Shown: one piece after another, positions 49,697-60,110 of the stretch | How the letters are laid out: each line of letters starts with the position of its first letter | How positions within the stretch are numbered: the first letter of the stretch is position 1 | NCBI GenBank assembly: GCA_025403435.1 | Contig: JAJQZP010000045.1 | Location: 558,001-622,000, forward strand | Source of the DNA: Artocarpus heterophyllus | Lineage: Eukaryota; Streptophyta; Magnoliopsida; Rosales; Moraceae | Length of the DNA stretch: 64,000 nucleotides | Direction: 5' to 3' | Notes under the pieces: model-generated | What the model was told of the DNA's origin: nothing | Databases searched by the model: none | The model's input: only the letters and a program-made list of their open reading frames with translations | Translations under genes and position numbers: made by a program

Positions 49697-51662
49697 TGTA
49701 ACGCCCCTATGTGGGGGTTAACAGTTTTTAATGAGATAAAATAAAAATAAATAATAAAAGTAAAACCTTAAAAATAAAATTTGCCCGGGACTTAAATGAA
49801 AACTCTCAACTCAAAAATAAAAATATAAACGATAAATAAACCACAGTTTTAATGTAGCACCTTAAATTTAATAATATAAACTGTTGTCATCATCATTTTA
49901 ACCCTCAACACATTATAATACAGTCACAGAAAGTAACAATTGATGCTTACATTATCATGAAGAACATTCTTTACAATTGAGCAGTCCCAATGTAATATAG
50001 TTACATCACTTCCTCAACTATATTTCTCGTAGCCACCTCACACTTAGTGAGTCCTGAAAAGATATAAACATAAGGGAATGAGCAACACTATGCTCAGTAG
50101 AGAAAGCCATTACTCACCTCTATCATTACCACATTAAAATCTGCATGGTCAGTAAGTCACATCATATTCCAGATTATGGGGTTTATTATGATCACATCTT
50201 ATGGATACCGTAGTTAATCATTACCAAGTGTCATAATTACACATTTATACAAATATTACCAATCATCATTGTTCCTAGGTATCCATGTTAAATTGAGTAT
50301 CACTCAACTCATCGAAACCCAAATGGGCGCACTTGATCACCCTATAAACATTCCAAGGGTGTTCCGGTGAGGGGACATCAAGCCCCGAGTCCTCACCAAA
50401 TCGATTCCTGTACAGTGTGTTCTGGGACTTTCAACCCAAGGAAGCGTCATCGCCTTCCCCCTATTTTACCTTTTAGGGTATTCATGCCCAAGGACGTAAC
50501 CGTCGCCCTCTTCATGTCTCACAATTTCTCTATATTGAATCATTATCAATAGAGTTAGTTTTCCTAACCATGCTTCTCAATTTATAACATGTGTAAATTC
50601 ATTATGTTCCTCGCCGTACAATACAAGACGAGTCCATGTCATAGTTTCATATGTGATAATCATATAATATCAGTTCAACATAGATATATATATATTGCGG
50701 CAAAACAATCAATTTTAATTCTATAAAAACCTCACAAAAGATGAGTAATAGAATCCCTACCTTTTAAGCTTATCAACAGTCTCTTAATCCTGGAATCAAT
50801 TAACGTTAGCTCCATACTCCCTTGATCCTAAGGCGTGCATAAGGACAATTAAAACTAAAGCACAACATACAACTACATTCATAAAATTTATTTTAATTTA
50901 ATCTTAGAATTTCAAGAAATAACCACTGCCCATAGAGGTATTATAAAGTTTAACAATATAAATTTTCTGTTTAGGGCATATACACTTAGACTTCATACAT
51001 ATGCTCCAAAATAGCAACAAACATATACTTAGGTTTAAGAACGCAAATTTGAATAATCCTTTAGTATAAAAGAAAATTTATAAATGAAAGACTAAATTTG
51101 TTCATAAGATTCTAACCTCGGATTATGGTTAGTTGGAAGCTTGAAATGGCTTCAAAACAGGTTCCTTTACTTCGGTATGACTGAAATTCTTGCTCAAATG
51201 GAGGTGATGGTGGCTGATTTTTATGGCTGCCTTGAAGAAGTTCTCTAAGTATTTTGCTTCAGCAAAGAAATGAGAAGAAGAGTGTGGGAACCGTGGAAGA
51301 GAAAGGAAGAAAAGATGAAGTCTTTGAAGAGAAGTGATAGAAACAATTATAGAGGAGACATGTTGAAGCATGTCACGGAGGAAATAAAGAAAATGAGGGT
51401 CAAGAGTAGTTGGAAAAGATATCCTTATGTCTCATCTAAAGACTTTAACACACATAATGCCAATATGACATTTTTGAGATTTATTAGAAGTTCTAAGGCT
51501 TTTTAGTAATCATACTAAATAAATATAAGAGAATTTTAGAAAACTTAAAAATAGATAAAAAATAAATATTATAAAATAAATTTAAATGAAGCAATTTTTT
51601 TTTATACATTAAAAATTAATTTAATTACCTCAATACCCGTTAGGAGAATAACGGGTGTCACA
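49697..51662 (-). repeat. 3' LTR of the young element
   Basis: It is 1966 bp and identical to the 5' LTR except for one T in the run near 51595-51603. The LTR has no credible protein; its ORFs (for example 51129-51371 minus, 51270-51506 plus) are perfectly repeated in both LTRs but have no recognisable domain. Confidence 0.95.
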
Positions 51663-51676
51663 GCTCTACCCCCCTT
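51663..51676 (-). other. Polypurine tract of the young element
   Basis: The minus strand reads AAGGGGGGTAGAGC directly before the 3' LTR. This is the expected plus-strand priming site and fixes the orientation. Confidence 0.88.
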
Positions 51677-52617
51677 AAAGAAATTTCGTCCTCGAAATTT
51701 CAATTCTAGTAATACTAGTAAAAATTATGATTCCACTATGATTCCAATTCTGAGTCTAAACCGTTAATGTTGTTTGTCCTCCAAATTTAAATTATCGTAT
51801 CTCCACTTATTTACTTGCATAATAAATCTTACTCCTAAATCCCTCAATGAGAGTATTTCTGACAAGTTTCAACTTATAACACCGTATAATAGTCTAAGAA
51901 TCTGATCAGGCATACATATTGACCATATCATGATTCCAGTCCTTCATTGTCCATGGACCGTGATTTACAATCACATTTAAGGAGATTGCCAGAGAAATTT
52001 TATATACTTCATCTTTAGGTTCCTTTTCCTTTTTGAGTAAGGAAAAGTCAAATATATTTGATTTCATACCTCAACTAATAAACTAAAACATAATCATAAA
52101 ACATATATCACAAACACTTTTATTCAAAACTATACATTAAACTTACTCATAGAGATATTAAACGGAATCTCAGAGTTGCAAACATACCCGACATATTTTT
52201 CATTAAACAGCTATCCTCATGACACAAACATTCAACCCAAATAATATACTCATATTTCATATGGAATATCCCCATAACTGACTCTGGTACTTCCACATAA
52301 TATTAACAGAATATTACACATTACAAACATAATACAGATACGTTTCGAGAGTGCAAGGCACTCCGTATACCAGCTATCCATATCATGCATGCTTAGAGGA
52401 TACAAAAACATCGATAAACAAAAGATCGGACCTTAAGAAGGATGCGTTTCGAGAGCATCAAGTACTCCGTATCCAGCCATCCCGGCATTAGGCTCAATGA
52501 ATCTAAAAGATTGAACAACGACGTACCACAAGAAACGCAGAATACAAGGCAAACGGTTATTCGTAACACACGAAATACGGACACACATGCCTACATGCCA
52601 AAGATAAAACAAAAAGA
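51677..52617. other. Non-coding 3' region of the young element
   Basis: No open frame of note. A diverged repeat pair of the block TTTCGAGAG...CTCCGTAT occurs at about 52340 and 52446. The stretch separates the LOG-like stop codon from the polypurine tract. Confidence 0.5.
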
Positions 52618-53268
52618 TTACAGATGGAGATTCAAATCAATTGGCCGCTCTCGGCTTTCCCTTTCCCATTCAAGCTTGGATGTTGCAGTGTCGGATTCTG
52701 GATGTATGATTTGCATTTTATCTATCAATTCCTCAGCTGTTGAAGCAGTGACAAAGATTTGTCTCTCCGATTCTGTAGTGATGTTTTCTTCCACAGCGTA
52801 ATCTAGAAATTTCAAAAGACCGTCATAAAAACCCTTTACGTTCAGCAGTCCCAAAGGTTTGGAATAAAAGCCCAACAATTGCCCACAAGCAACTATAAAT
52901 ATTTCCTCAAGAGTACCTAGACCACCAGGTAATGCTATAAAAGCATCAGAATTATAGATTATGTCTTTAAAATTTATAGGGATACTCCTGACTCCTTCTC
53001 CCTTACCTATGGCTTCCTTACAAAGGTTTCCTTCAACTGGAATATGAGGCCAAATTCTTACATCAGTAGCGTCGCTAGACCTAGCTGCTAGTGCCATATT
53101 TACCATCATTTTTATACTACCACCCCCATAGATTATGTTAATCTTCTTGCGTGCTAGGACTTGCCCTAAGTGATTTGCAGCTTCTAAATAGGCTTTATCT
53201 TTTCCAAGGCTGGAACCACAAAAGACACAGACATTCTTTATTTTCTTCGTGGACTGGGAGGTAGACAT
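52618..53268 (-). CDS. LOG: LOG-like protein (cytokinin riboside 5'-monophosphate phosphoribohydrolase family), retrotransposon cargo
   Basis: An intronless ORF of 216 aa from ATG at 53268 (the frame stays open 13 codons further up, but without an ATG). LOG enzymes release active cytokinin bases from their riboside monophosphates. What is seen: the N-terminal VCVFCGSSLGKD (13-24), YGGGSIKMM (47-55), PGGLGTLEE (114-122, with catalytic Glu122), KPLGLLNVKGFYDGLL (137-152) and the plant-type SKLEWE near the C-terminus (197-202). The family hallmark GGGSVGLMG is altered, and the MHxRK segment with the catalytic Arg reads INFKD (98-102). The protein ends IDLNLHL, an EAR-like LxLxL pattern. Host LOG genes have several introns, so this is a processed capture. 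It lies 645 nt after the Cys-rich ORF, in the same orientation and with no stops. Enzymatic activity is doubtful. Confidence 0.88.
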   Translation of the reverse strand: MSTSQSTKKIKNVCVFCGSSLGKDKAYLEAANHLGQVLARKKINIIYGGGSIKMMVNMALAARSSDATDVRIWPHIPVEGNLCKEAIGKGEGVRSIPINFKDIIYNSDAFIALPGGLGTLEEIFIVACGQLLGFYSKPLGLLNVKGFYDGLLKFLDYAVEENITTESERQIFVTASTAEELIDKMQIIHPESDTATSKLEWERESRERPIDLNLHL

Positions 53269-53912
53269 ATTTGGTTTATAGAAGTGGTTGCTTAATGTCT
53301 GCTCCACTTAGACTTCGGGTTCTATATGAGATTTTAAAGATGAGAAATATACAAAAAGGGCTAAAGAGATAGACGAGTAGGTAATGAAAAGGTAATCCAA
53401 AGATTTAAACAAAATCTTGTGCGGATAAGAAAGTAAGATAAGGTGATTGATAGTTTACAGAAAATCTGATTCACTTTTTGAAAAAGATTAGACTCTAATT
53501 GTATAACTTTTGACAATTGAGAACAATTCGACAGAAGACCCTCATGACACGACTGTAGACTTTTTGACAAATATACACCAAGTCTAGAAATTTAATATAA
53601 ACGACAAATACTGTAGAACTTTTGAAATTTGAGACACAATCTTGAAATATCTGGATAAGCTTTTCAAAATTCAAACATATTACTGTACCGTATGTGACGT
53701 GTCTGATAAGATAATATATTTTATTATATATATGTATTTAAGAAAATCATAAATTAAATAAGATATTAACACTTACTGTATCAATCTAATAATCACAATT
53801 ATTTCAAACACAAAAGCAAATATTCTGAGAAAAAGAAAAACACAAACTGTTGAACATCAGCTAAAACTGCTTCAAATAAGCAAAGACTAAATAACCTTTA
53901 TAGAGCGATGAC
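53269..53912. other. Spacer between the two cargo ORFs
   Basis: AT-rich. A 69-codon minus frame at 53570-53361 has no recognisable domain. No splice signals of note were judged. Confidence 0.4.
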
Positions 53913-54434
53913 TTATTCCCCATCCAGTTTTCTTATGGCTTGACAAACAGGATCTAGAAATACCATATTCCTGAGGCGTTGTCTTTCTGTATAAAATTTA
54001 GGCCAGAGTTTAAAAATAGCTCCTTGAACATATCCACTAGGGTGACCGTGGAGAGGAGGATGGATGCTATCCAAGTTCTCCTTTGAAAGTCCATCCCTAC
54101 AAAACCTTATTTTATCCTCTCTATTCGTAGACATATAACCAGGTGAAGTACATTTACCGTTACAATTTTGTCTTCCACATTTGTTACAAGTGACCACGAT
54201 GGCACGAGCTCTTCTTTTCATTGCACTACGACTGGTACCCGTTCCTGGTAAACCGACATCTTGACTAAAGTCACTCGGACGGATTTTCCCCTCTATTAAC
54301 ATTCTCACATCACAAGGGATACCAAAACGCATAAGAATCCACAACCGAGTAATTCTAGCCTTATATTTCTTTCTGAGAATCTTTTGGGAGAGTGATGGGA
54401 AATACTTTCTCAGGTGTTGGTACTTTGGGTCCAT
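53913..54434 (-). CDS. Cys-rich basic protein resembling flexivirus nucleic-acid-binding proteins, retrotransposon cargo
   Basis: An intact intronless ORF of 173 aa (ATG at 54434). What is seen: a basic N-terminus (residues 1-30), a hydrophobic segment RLWILMRFGIPCDVRMLIEG (30-49), a Gly/Ser-rich GTGTSRS (64-70), a basic cluster KRRARA (73-78), and a compact finger C83-x2-C86-x4-C91-x3-C95, followed by ~78 residues without clear motifs. The order of hydrophobic helix, GTSR, arginine-rich patch and zinc finger is that of the small cysteine-rich nucleic-acid-binding proteins of carlavirus-type plant flexiviruses, which act in RNA binding and silencing suppression. The cysteine spacing is tighter than I recall for that family, and the protein is longer. 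Origin from a virus is therefore likely but not proven; a plant zinc-binding protein is the alternative. It comes first in the element's sense direction. Confidence 0.7.
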   Translation of the reverse strand: MDPKYQHLRKYFPSLSQKILRKKYKARITRLWILMRFGIPCDVRMLIEGKIRPSDFSQDVGLPGTGTSRSAMKRRARAIVVTCNKCGRQNCNGKCTSPGYMSTNREDKIRFCRDGLSKENLDSIHPPLHGHPSGYVQGAIFKLWPKFYTERQRLRNMVFLDPVCQAIRKLDGE

Positions 54435-55903
54435 GATGAGATGAAAGAAGAGTAAATAGAAAGGAAAAATTAAGATAGTAAATTGCAGAATCCTAGAATT
54501 CCTTCTTCTTTTAGAAGAAAAGAAAAATTTCTAATGAAAAAGAAGTGGATTTGCGATTTAGAGAGAAAATAACAAATTAAGAGAGAAAAAGTGAACTCAG
54601 AGAAATAAGCTCCTATGCACAGTAAACGTATATGTAAACAATGATTAAACCACTGTATATGACACGTATAGAGACCACGTGGGAGAGACAGTGTGAATCA
54701 AACTGATTTAAGATTTGAACTAGGCCCAAATGTTCTAAGTTGAAAATGGTCAGGTTGTTTCGGGCCTTAACACATTTGGAACGAGTTAAATAACAAACAT
54801 AAAATTGAAAACCAATTCGTATGAATCTTAAACCCAATTCAAAGCCCACTATAGATAAAGTTAACTATAAACAACAAATCTAATTTAACGACAACAAGGA
54901 TCTTCTTGAATGATATTTAAAATCATTTCATAACAACATAATCTTCCAGCAACTCAAATAATTTTGTTTTAATCAAAACCTTATTGAACAATACATACAC
55001 CTATATGTTATTCATAATACTTAACATCTATCAATGGATTCATCATCATTACTACCAAGGGTTTAGAATGCGACTAACCTTGAAATCAATACGATTTACG
55101 TCTTCCAACATAGACCATATCAATGAACAAAGACACTTGATGTTACTACTTAAGAACATCTACAATCCCCACAATTCTACTCATACAATATATAATTTCC
55201 TCATATAACAAAACCTTAGGTAACCAAAAGATTCACTGATACACTTAAATACAATGTACGTAACGAAATATTCCAATTTTGAGATTCATGCATTCTAGAC
55301 TTTACACAGTCTCAATAGACCAAAAGTCTAACATTTATCTCTCTCAAGATTCAATACCATGATTCCCAACTTATATCATATTCCTCAAATATATAGAACT
55401 TTTAAGAAAAGACATTGACACTTATGTGCTCCATCGAATCCACACATAATCATTACTTAGGTTTGAATCAATTACGAAAAATTTGGCATATCTATGCCAA
55501 ACTTTAAAATCAATAAATCAAGCCTTATATTTCTTATTGTTTTTCACGAGACAAGAGGCTATTAAATCCTCTTATCTATACGAATTTCTCATCGTTTATA
55601 CGAATTAAATATGCTTATAGATCCAAATATTATACGAATTTCTCATAAGCATTCTACTTATAAACTCATTCCATATAATTATCATTCTCTTATAACTATT
55701 AATACTTTCCTTCTACATAATTATTGTACTCATATAATCATTAGTATTTTCATTCTATGGCCTTTCCATGTTACATCCTTCTAGACTGTATAAATCAATG
55801 TGAAGGTTCATTTTGATGATGACAATAAAAATTCAGCTTCAAAACCATCTCAAAAATATATTTTTTTAAAGTGGTGCTACACTCCCTAGGTTAACCGAAC
55901 CTA
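54435..55903. other. 5' untranslated region of the young element
   Basis: About 1.5 kb between the primer site and the first cargo ORF, without recognisable gag. Near 54661-54682 the DNA has an ACGT-core cluster (see separate entry). The stretch just above the ORF's ATG is CT-rich on the minus strand, like a plant 5' UTR. Confidence 0.45.
54661..54682 (-). promoter_or_regulatory. G-box / ACGT-core cluster upstream of the cargo ORFs
   Basis: The palindrome CCACGTGG (54675-54682) and TACGTGTC (54661-54668) lie about 230 bp above the Cys-rich ORF, with TATA-like sequence (CATATACAG, ACATATACG) just downstream. Such elements bind bZIP and bHLH factors in plants. This may be a promoter captured with the cargo; function is inferred only. 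Confidence 0.35.
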
Positions 55904-55916
55904 GGCTCTGATACCA
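55904..55916 (-). other. Primer-binding site of the young element
   Basis: The minus strand reads TGGTATCAGAGCC, seven bases inside the 5' LTR. It is a perfect match to the common plant primer site complementary to initiator methionine tRNA. Confidence 0.93.
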
Positions 55917-55923
55917 AAAATTC

Positions 55924-57890
55924 TGTAACGCCCCTATGTGGGGGTTAACAGTTTTTAATGAGATAAAATAAAAATAAATAATAAAAGTAAAACCTTAAAA
56001 ATAAAATTTGCCCGGGACTTAAATGAAAACTCTCAACTCAAAAATAAAAATATAAACGATAAATAAACCACAGTTTTAATGTAGCACCTTAAATTTAATA
56101 ATATAAACTGTTGTCATCATCATTTTAACCCTCAACACATTATAATACAGTCACAGAAAGTAACAATTGATGCTTACATTATCATGAAGAACATTCTTTA
56201 CAATTGAGCAGTCCCAATGTAATATAGTTACATCACTTCCTCAACTATATTTCTCGTAGCCACCTCACACTTAGTGAGTCCTGAAAAGATATAAACATAA
56301 GGGAATGAGCAACACTATGCTCAGTAGAGAAAGCCATTACTCACCTCTATCATTACCACATTAAAATCTGCATGGTCAGTAAGTCACATCATATTCCAGA
56401 TTATGGGGTTTATTATGATCACATCTTATGGATACCGTAGTTAATCATTACCAAGTGTCATAATTACACATTTATACAAATATTACCAATCATCATTGTT
56501 CCTAGGTATCCATGTTAAATTGAGTATCACTCAACTCATCGAAACCCAAATGGGCGCACTTGATCACCCTATAAACATTCCAAGGGTGTTCCGGTGAGGG
56601 GACATCAAGCCCCGAGTCCTCACCAAATCGATTCCTGTACAGTGTGTTCTGGGACTTTCAACCCAAGGAAGCGTCATCGCCTTCCCCCTATTTTACCTTT
56701 TAGGGTATTCATGCCCAAGGACGTAACCGTCGCCCTCTTCATGTCTCACAATTTCTCTATATTGAATCATTATCAATAGAGTTAGTTTTCCTAACCATGC
56801 TTCTCAATTTATAACATGTGTAAATTCATTATGTTCCTCGCCGTACAATACAAGACGAGTCCATGTCATAGTTTCATATGTGATAATCATATAATATCAG
56901 TTCAACATAGATATATATATATTGCGGCAAAACAATCAATTTTAATTCTATAAAAACCTCACAAAAGATGAGTAATAGAATCCCTACCTTTTAAGCTTAT
57001 CAACAGTCTCTTAATCCTGGAATCAATTAACGTTAGCTCCATACTCCCTTGATCCTAAGGCGTGCATAAGGACAATTAAAACTAAAGCACAACATACAAC
57101 TACATTCATAAAATTTATTTTAATTTAATCTTAGAATTTCAAGAAATAACCACTGCCCATAGAGGTATTATAAAGTTTAACAATATAAATTTTCTGTTTA
57201 GGGCATATACACTTAGACTTCATACATATGCTCCAAAATAGCAACAAACATATACTTAGGTTTAAGAACGCAAATTTGAATAATCCTTTAGTATAAAAGA
57301 AAATTTATAAATGAAAGACTAAATTTGTTCATAAGATTCTAACCTCGGATTATGGTTAGTTGGAAGCTTGAAATGGCTTCAAAACAGGTTCCTTTACTTC
57401 GGTATGACTGAAATTCTTGCTCAAATGGAGGTGATGGTGGCTGATTTTTATGGCTGCCTTGAAGAAGTTCTCTAAGTATTTTGCTTCAGCAAAGAAATGA
57501 GAAGAAGAGTGTGGGAACCGTGGAAGAGAAAGGAAGAAAAGATGAAGTCTTTGAAGAGAAGTGATAGAAACAATTATAGAGGAGACATGTTGAAGCATGT
57601 CACGGAGGAAATAAAGAAAATGAGGGTCAAGAGTAGTTGGAAAAGATATCCTTATGTCTCATCTAAAGACTTTAACACACATAATGCCAATATGACATTT
57701 TTGAGATTTATTAGAAGTTCTAAGGCTTTTTAGTAATCATACTAAATAAATATAAGAGAATTTTAGAAAACTTAAAAATAGATAAAAAATAAATATTATA
57801 AAATAAATTTAAATGAAGCAATTTTTTTTTTATACATTAAAAATTAATTTAATTACCTCAATACCCGTTAGGAGAATAACGGGTGTCACA
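55924..57890 (-). repeat. 5' LTR of the young element
   Basis: It is 1967 bp, identical to the 3' LTR apart from one extra T in the homopolymer near 57822-57831. As the 5' LTR it should drive transcription leftward across the two cargo ORFs. Confidence 0.95.
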
Positions 57891-57895
57891 TCTTA
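57891..57895 (+). repeat. Target-site duplication TCTTA, right copy
   Basis: It matches 49692-49696; copia integrase sequence resumes immediately afterwards. Confidence 0.93.
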
Positions 57896-58300
57896 ATACA
57901 CTTAACTGCGCTTGGAACTTCGCAATAGAATCACGTGGCTGAGAGAAAAATAGGACCTTGTTAGAGATGGTTAGATCCATGATAAGTGACTCTACATTGC
58001 CATTATCATTTTGAGAATATGCCTTACAAACCACATATTATCTTTTGAGCAATGTGCCTTCAAAATTGGTATCTAAAACTCCTCATGAGTTGTGGACGGG
58101 TAGGAAGAACTCTTTAAATCATATTCATATATGGGAATGTCCTACTCATGTCCTGGATAAGGAAGCAAATAAGTTAAAAGCATGTTTAGAGGTTTGTGTG
58201 TTTATAGAATATCTAAAAGGGACAAAATGAGGTTATTTTTATAACCCAAAGAAAATAAAGTCGTGGTCTTTACGAATGCGACATTCCTTGAGGAAAGTTA
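57896..58300 (+). pseudogene. Copia integrase 3' part
   Basis: The frames give RTLLEMVRSMISDSTLPLSF (with stops nearby), then MSNVPSKLVSKTPHELWTGR and LNHIHIWECPTHVLDKEA (58045-58230), the closing region of plant copia integrases. It directly continues the coding sequence broken at 49696. Confidence 0.8.
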
Positions 58301-58399
58301 CATAAAGGACTTTAAGCCTTGTAGTAGCATGGTACTCAAGGACATAGTGAGTGATATGATCGCTCTAGTAGTTTCAATGGAAACTGATCCAATTAGTGT

Positions 58400-60090
58400 T
58401 GAAAAACTAACTGAATAACAACCTAGGGAGCTTTAGCGTAGTGGGAGGATCAGGCGTCAACGTAAGAGGTACATGTTCGATGGTAACGCCTACTTGGTTG
58501 AATCGGTTGAGCATGATAAGGATCCTTACAGTTGCAAAGAGGTCATGAAGGATGATAATGCAAAACTCTGGATAGACGCTATGAACTCTAAAATAAAGTC
58601 TATGAAGATTGATCAAATCTAGGAGTTGTGGATTTTTTCGAAGAGGTAAAACCAATAAGATGTAAACGGGTCTATAAGAGAAAGAGAGAAGTAGATTAAA
58701 AAGTCAAAATCTATAAGGTTAGATTAGTAGCAAAAGGATACACGCAGAAGGAAGGGGTCGATTACGAGGAAACCTTTTTGTCTGTAGTCGTGTTTAAGTC
58801 TATCTGCATTCTCTTACCCATTACTATCGTTCTCGATTACGAATATGGCAAATGGATGTTAAGACAACATTCTTGAATGGCCATTTTGGTATGACCATTT
58901 TTATGGGGCAACTGGATGGGTTTAAACCTAAGGGTCAAGAGAAAAAAGTTTGCAAGTTGCAAAAGTCTGTTTATAGACTTAAGCAAGCTTCTCGCTCTTT
59001 GAACATAAGATTTGACCAAGTGATCAAGACTTGGGTGTAAACAAAATTTAGATAAACCATATGTTTATAAACACATTACAGATGAGAATGTGGTTGTTTT
59101 ACTACTTTATGTTGATGGCATTCTGCTTATTGACAATGATGTAGGGTTTTGTCATTGGTCAAATTTTGGTTGACCAAGCAGTTTGACGTTAAGGACTTAG
59201 TGTGGCTAATTATGTTTTGAGAATCCAAATCTTTTGAGATAGGAAGAACAAAATAGTAGATTTATTTCATGCTTCATACATAGACAAATTTTGAAGAAGT
59301 GTGTAATGCAAAATTTTAAGGAAAGTAGGCAACCATCTAGGTATGAAATTATTCTTCCTAAGAAAGGCTGTCCAAAGTTTGATAAAGAAAAAGAATATAT
59401 AAAAAAAGTGCCTTATGCTTCGGTAGTGGGTAGTCTTATGTATGCTATGTTTTGCACACGAACTAGCATTATGCTATTGAAGTCAAGATTATGAGTCAAT
59501 TCTAGTCGTATCCATGATTAACCATTGGGTTATTGTCAAGTATATTTTCAAGTTCCTGAGAAGGACTAGAAGTTATATGCTAGTGTATTCCGGTGAGAAT
59601 ATAATACCTCTTGGATACACTGATTTGGGTTTTTAATCCTAGTTGGATTCGAGGAGATTAACTTCAAGGTCTATGTTTGCTCTTGGAGGAGGCACCATTT
59701 TTTTGGAGAAGTGTTAAGCAAGATTGCACTTCTGATTCAAAGATAGAGACCAGGTATGTAGTTACCAGTGATGCTTCGCAAGAAGCTGTATGGCTTCATT
59801 AGTTTCTTGGAGATTTTAAGGCAGTTTCTAATATGAACAAGCTGATAATATTGTACTATTATAATAGTGTACCGATAGCTAATACCAAAGAGCTAAGATT
59901 TTACTAGAAAAGTAATCACATACATTGGAAGTATCATGTGATAAAAGACTTCATAGAGAATAGGCATGAAGCAGTATGCAAGATTGTATCTGAAGACAAC
60001 ATAGCTTATCCCTTCACGAAGCCACTATCGACGAGGGCTTTCTAGAAGCGCATAGAGGCTATTGGGATGCGTAACATGTCACACTCACTC
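58400..60090 (+). pseudogene. Copia reverse transcriptase and RNase H remnant
   Basis: Segments in three frames match the order of copia RT and RNase H: QMDVKTTFLNGHFGMTIFM (about 58849-58905), KVCKLQKSVYRLKQASRSLN (about 58944-59003), LYVDGILLIDND near 59105-59141, YVVTSDASQEAVWL near 59755, and SEDNIAYPFTKPLSTRAF near 59990. The catalytic YVDD box reads YVDG (59108-59119), and many stops and frameshifts are present. It is inactive. Confidence 0.85.
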
Positions 60091-60110
60091 ACTTAGGGTA
60101 AGTGGGTGAT
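60091..60110 (+). other. Copia polypurine tract
   Basis: The purine-rich sequence AGGGTAAGTGGGTGAT lies directly before the 3' LTR start TGTTAGACC, as expected for Ty1/copia elements. Confidence 0.75.

Larger units (their letters stand above)
49697..57890 (-). mobile_element. Young non-autonomous LTR retrotransposon carrying LOG-like and Cys-rich genes
   Basis: The two direct repeats (49697-51662 and 55924-57890) begin TG and end CA, flank a 4.26-kb interior, and are flanked by a perfect 5-bp duplication (TCTTA). The primer site (55904-55916) and polypurine tract (51663-51676) show transcription on the minus strand. The only difference I see between the LTRs is one T in a homopolymer (9 against 10), so the insertion is very recent. 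The interior has no gag, protease, RT or integrase; it has two intact ORFs in the sense direction instead. The TGTAACGCCCC terminus and the sequence before the polypurine tract (TTCGAGGACGAAATTTC) resemble plant Ty3/gypsy chromovirus LTR ends, so a chromovirus probably supplies its proteins; that is inference. Confidence 0.93.

Noticed and set aside
51270..51506. 78-codon ORF found identically twice (also 57497-57733)
   Set aside because: The two copies are the two LTRs of one young element; identity reflects recent insertion, not selection.
52442..52801. 119-codon plus-strand ORF
   Set aside because: It overlaps the 3' end of the LOG-like gene in antisense and has no domain.
53269..53307. 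Longer LOG-like start 13 codons upstream
   Set aside because: The codon there is GTG, not ATG; the first ATG in frame is at 53268, which gives the usual LOG length.
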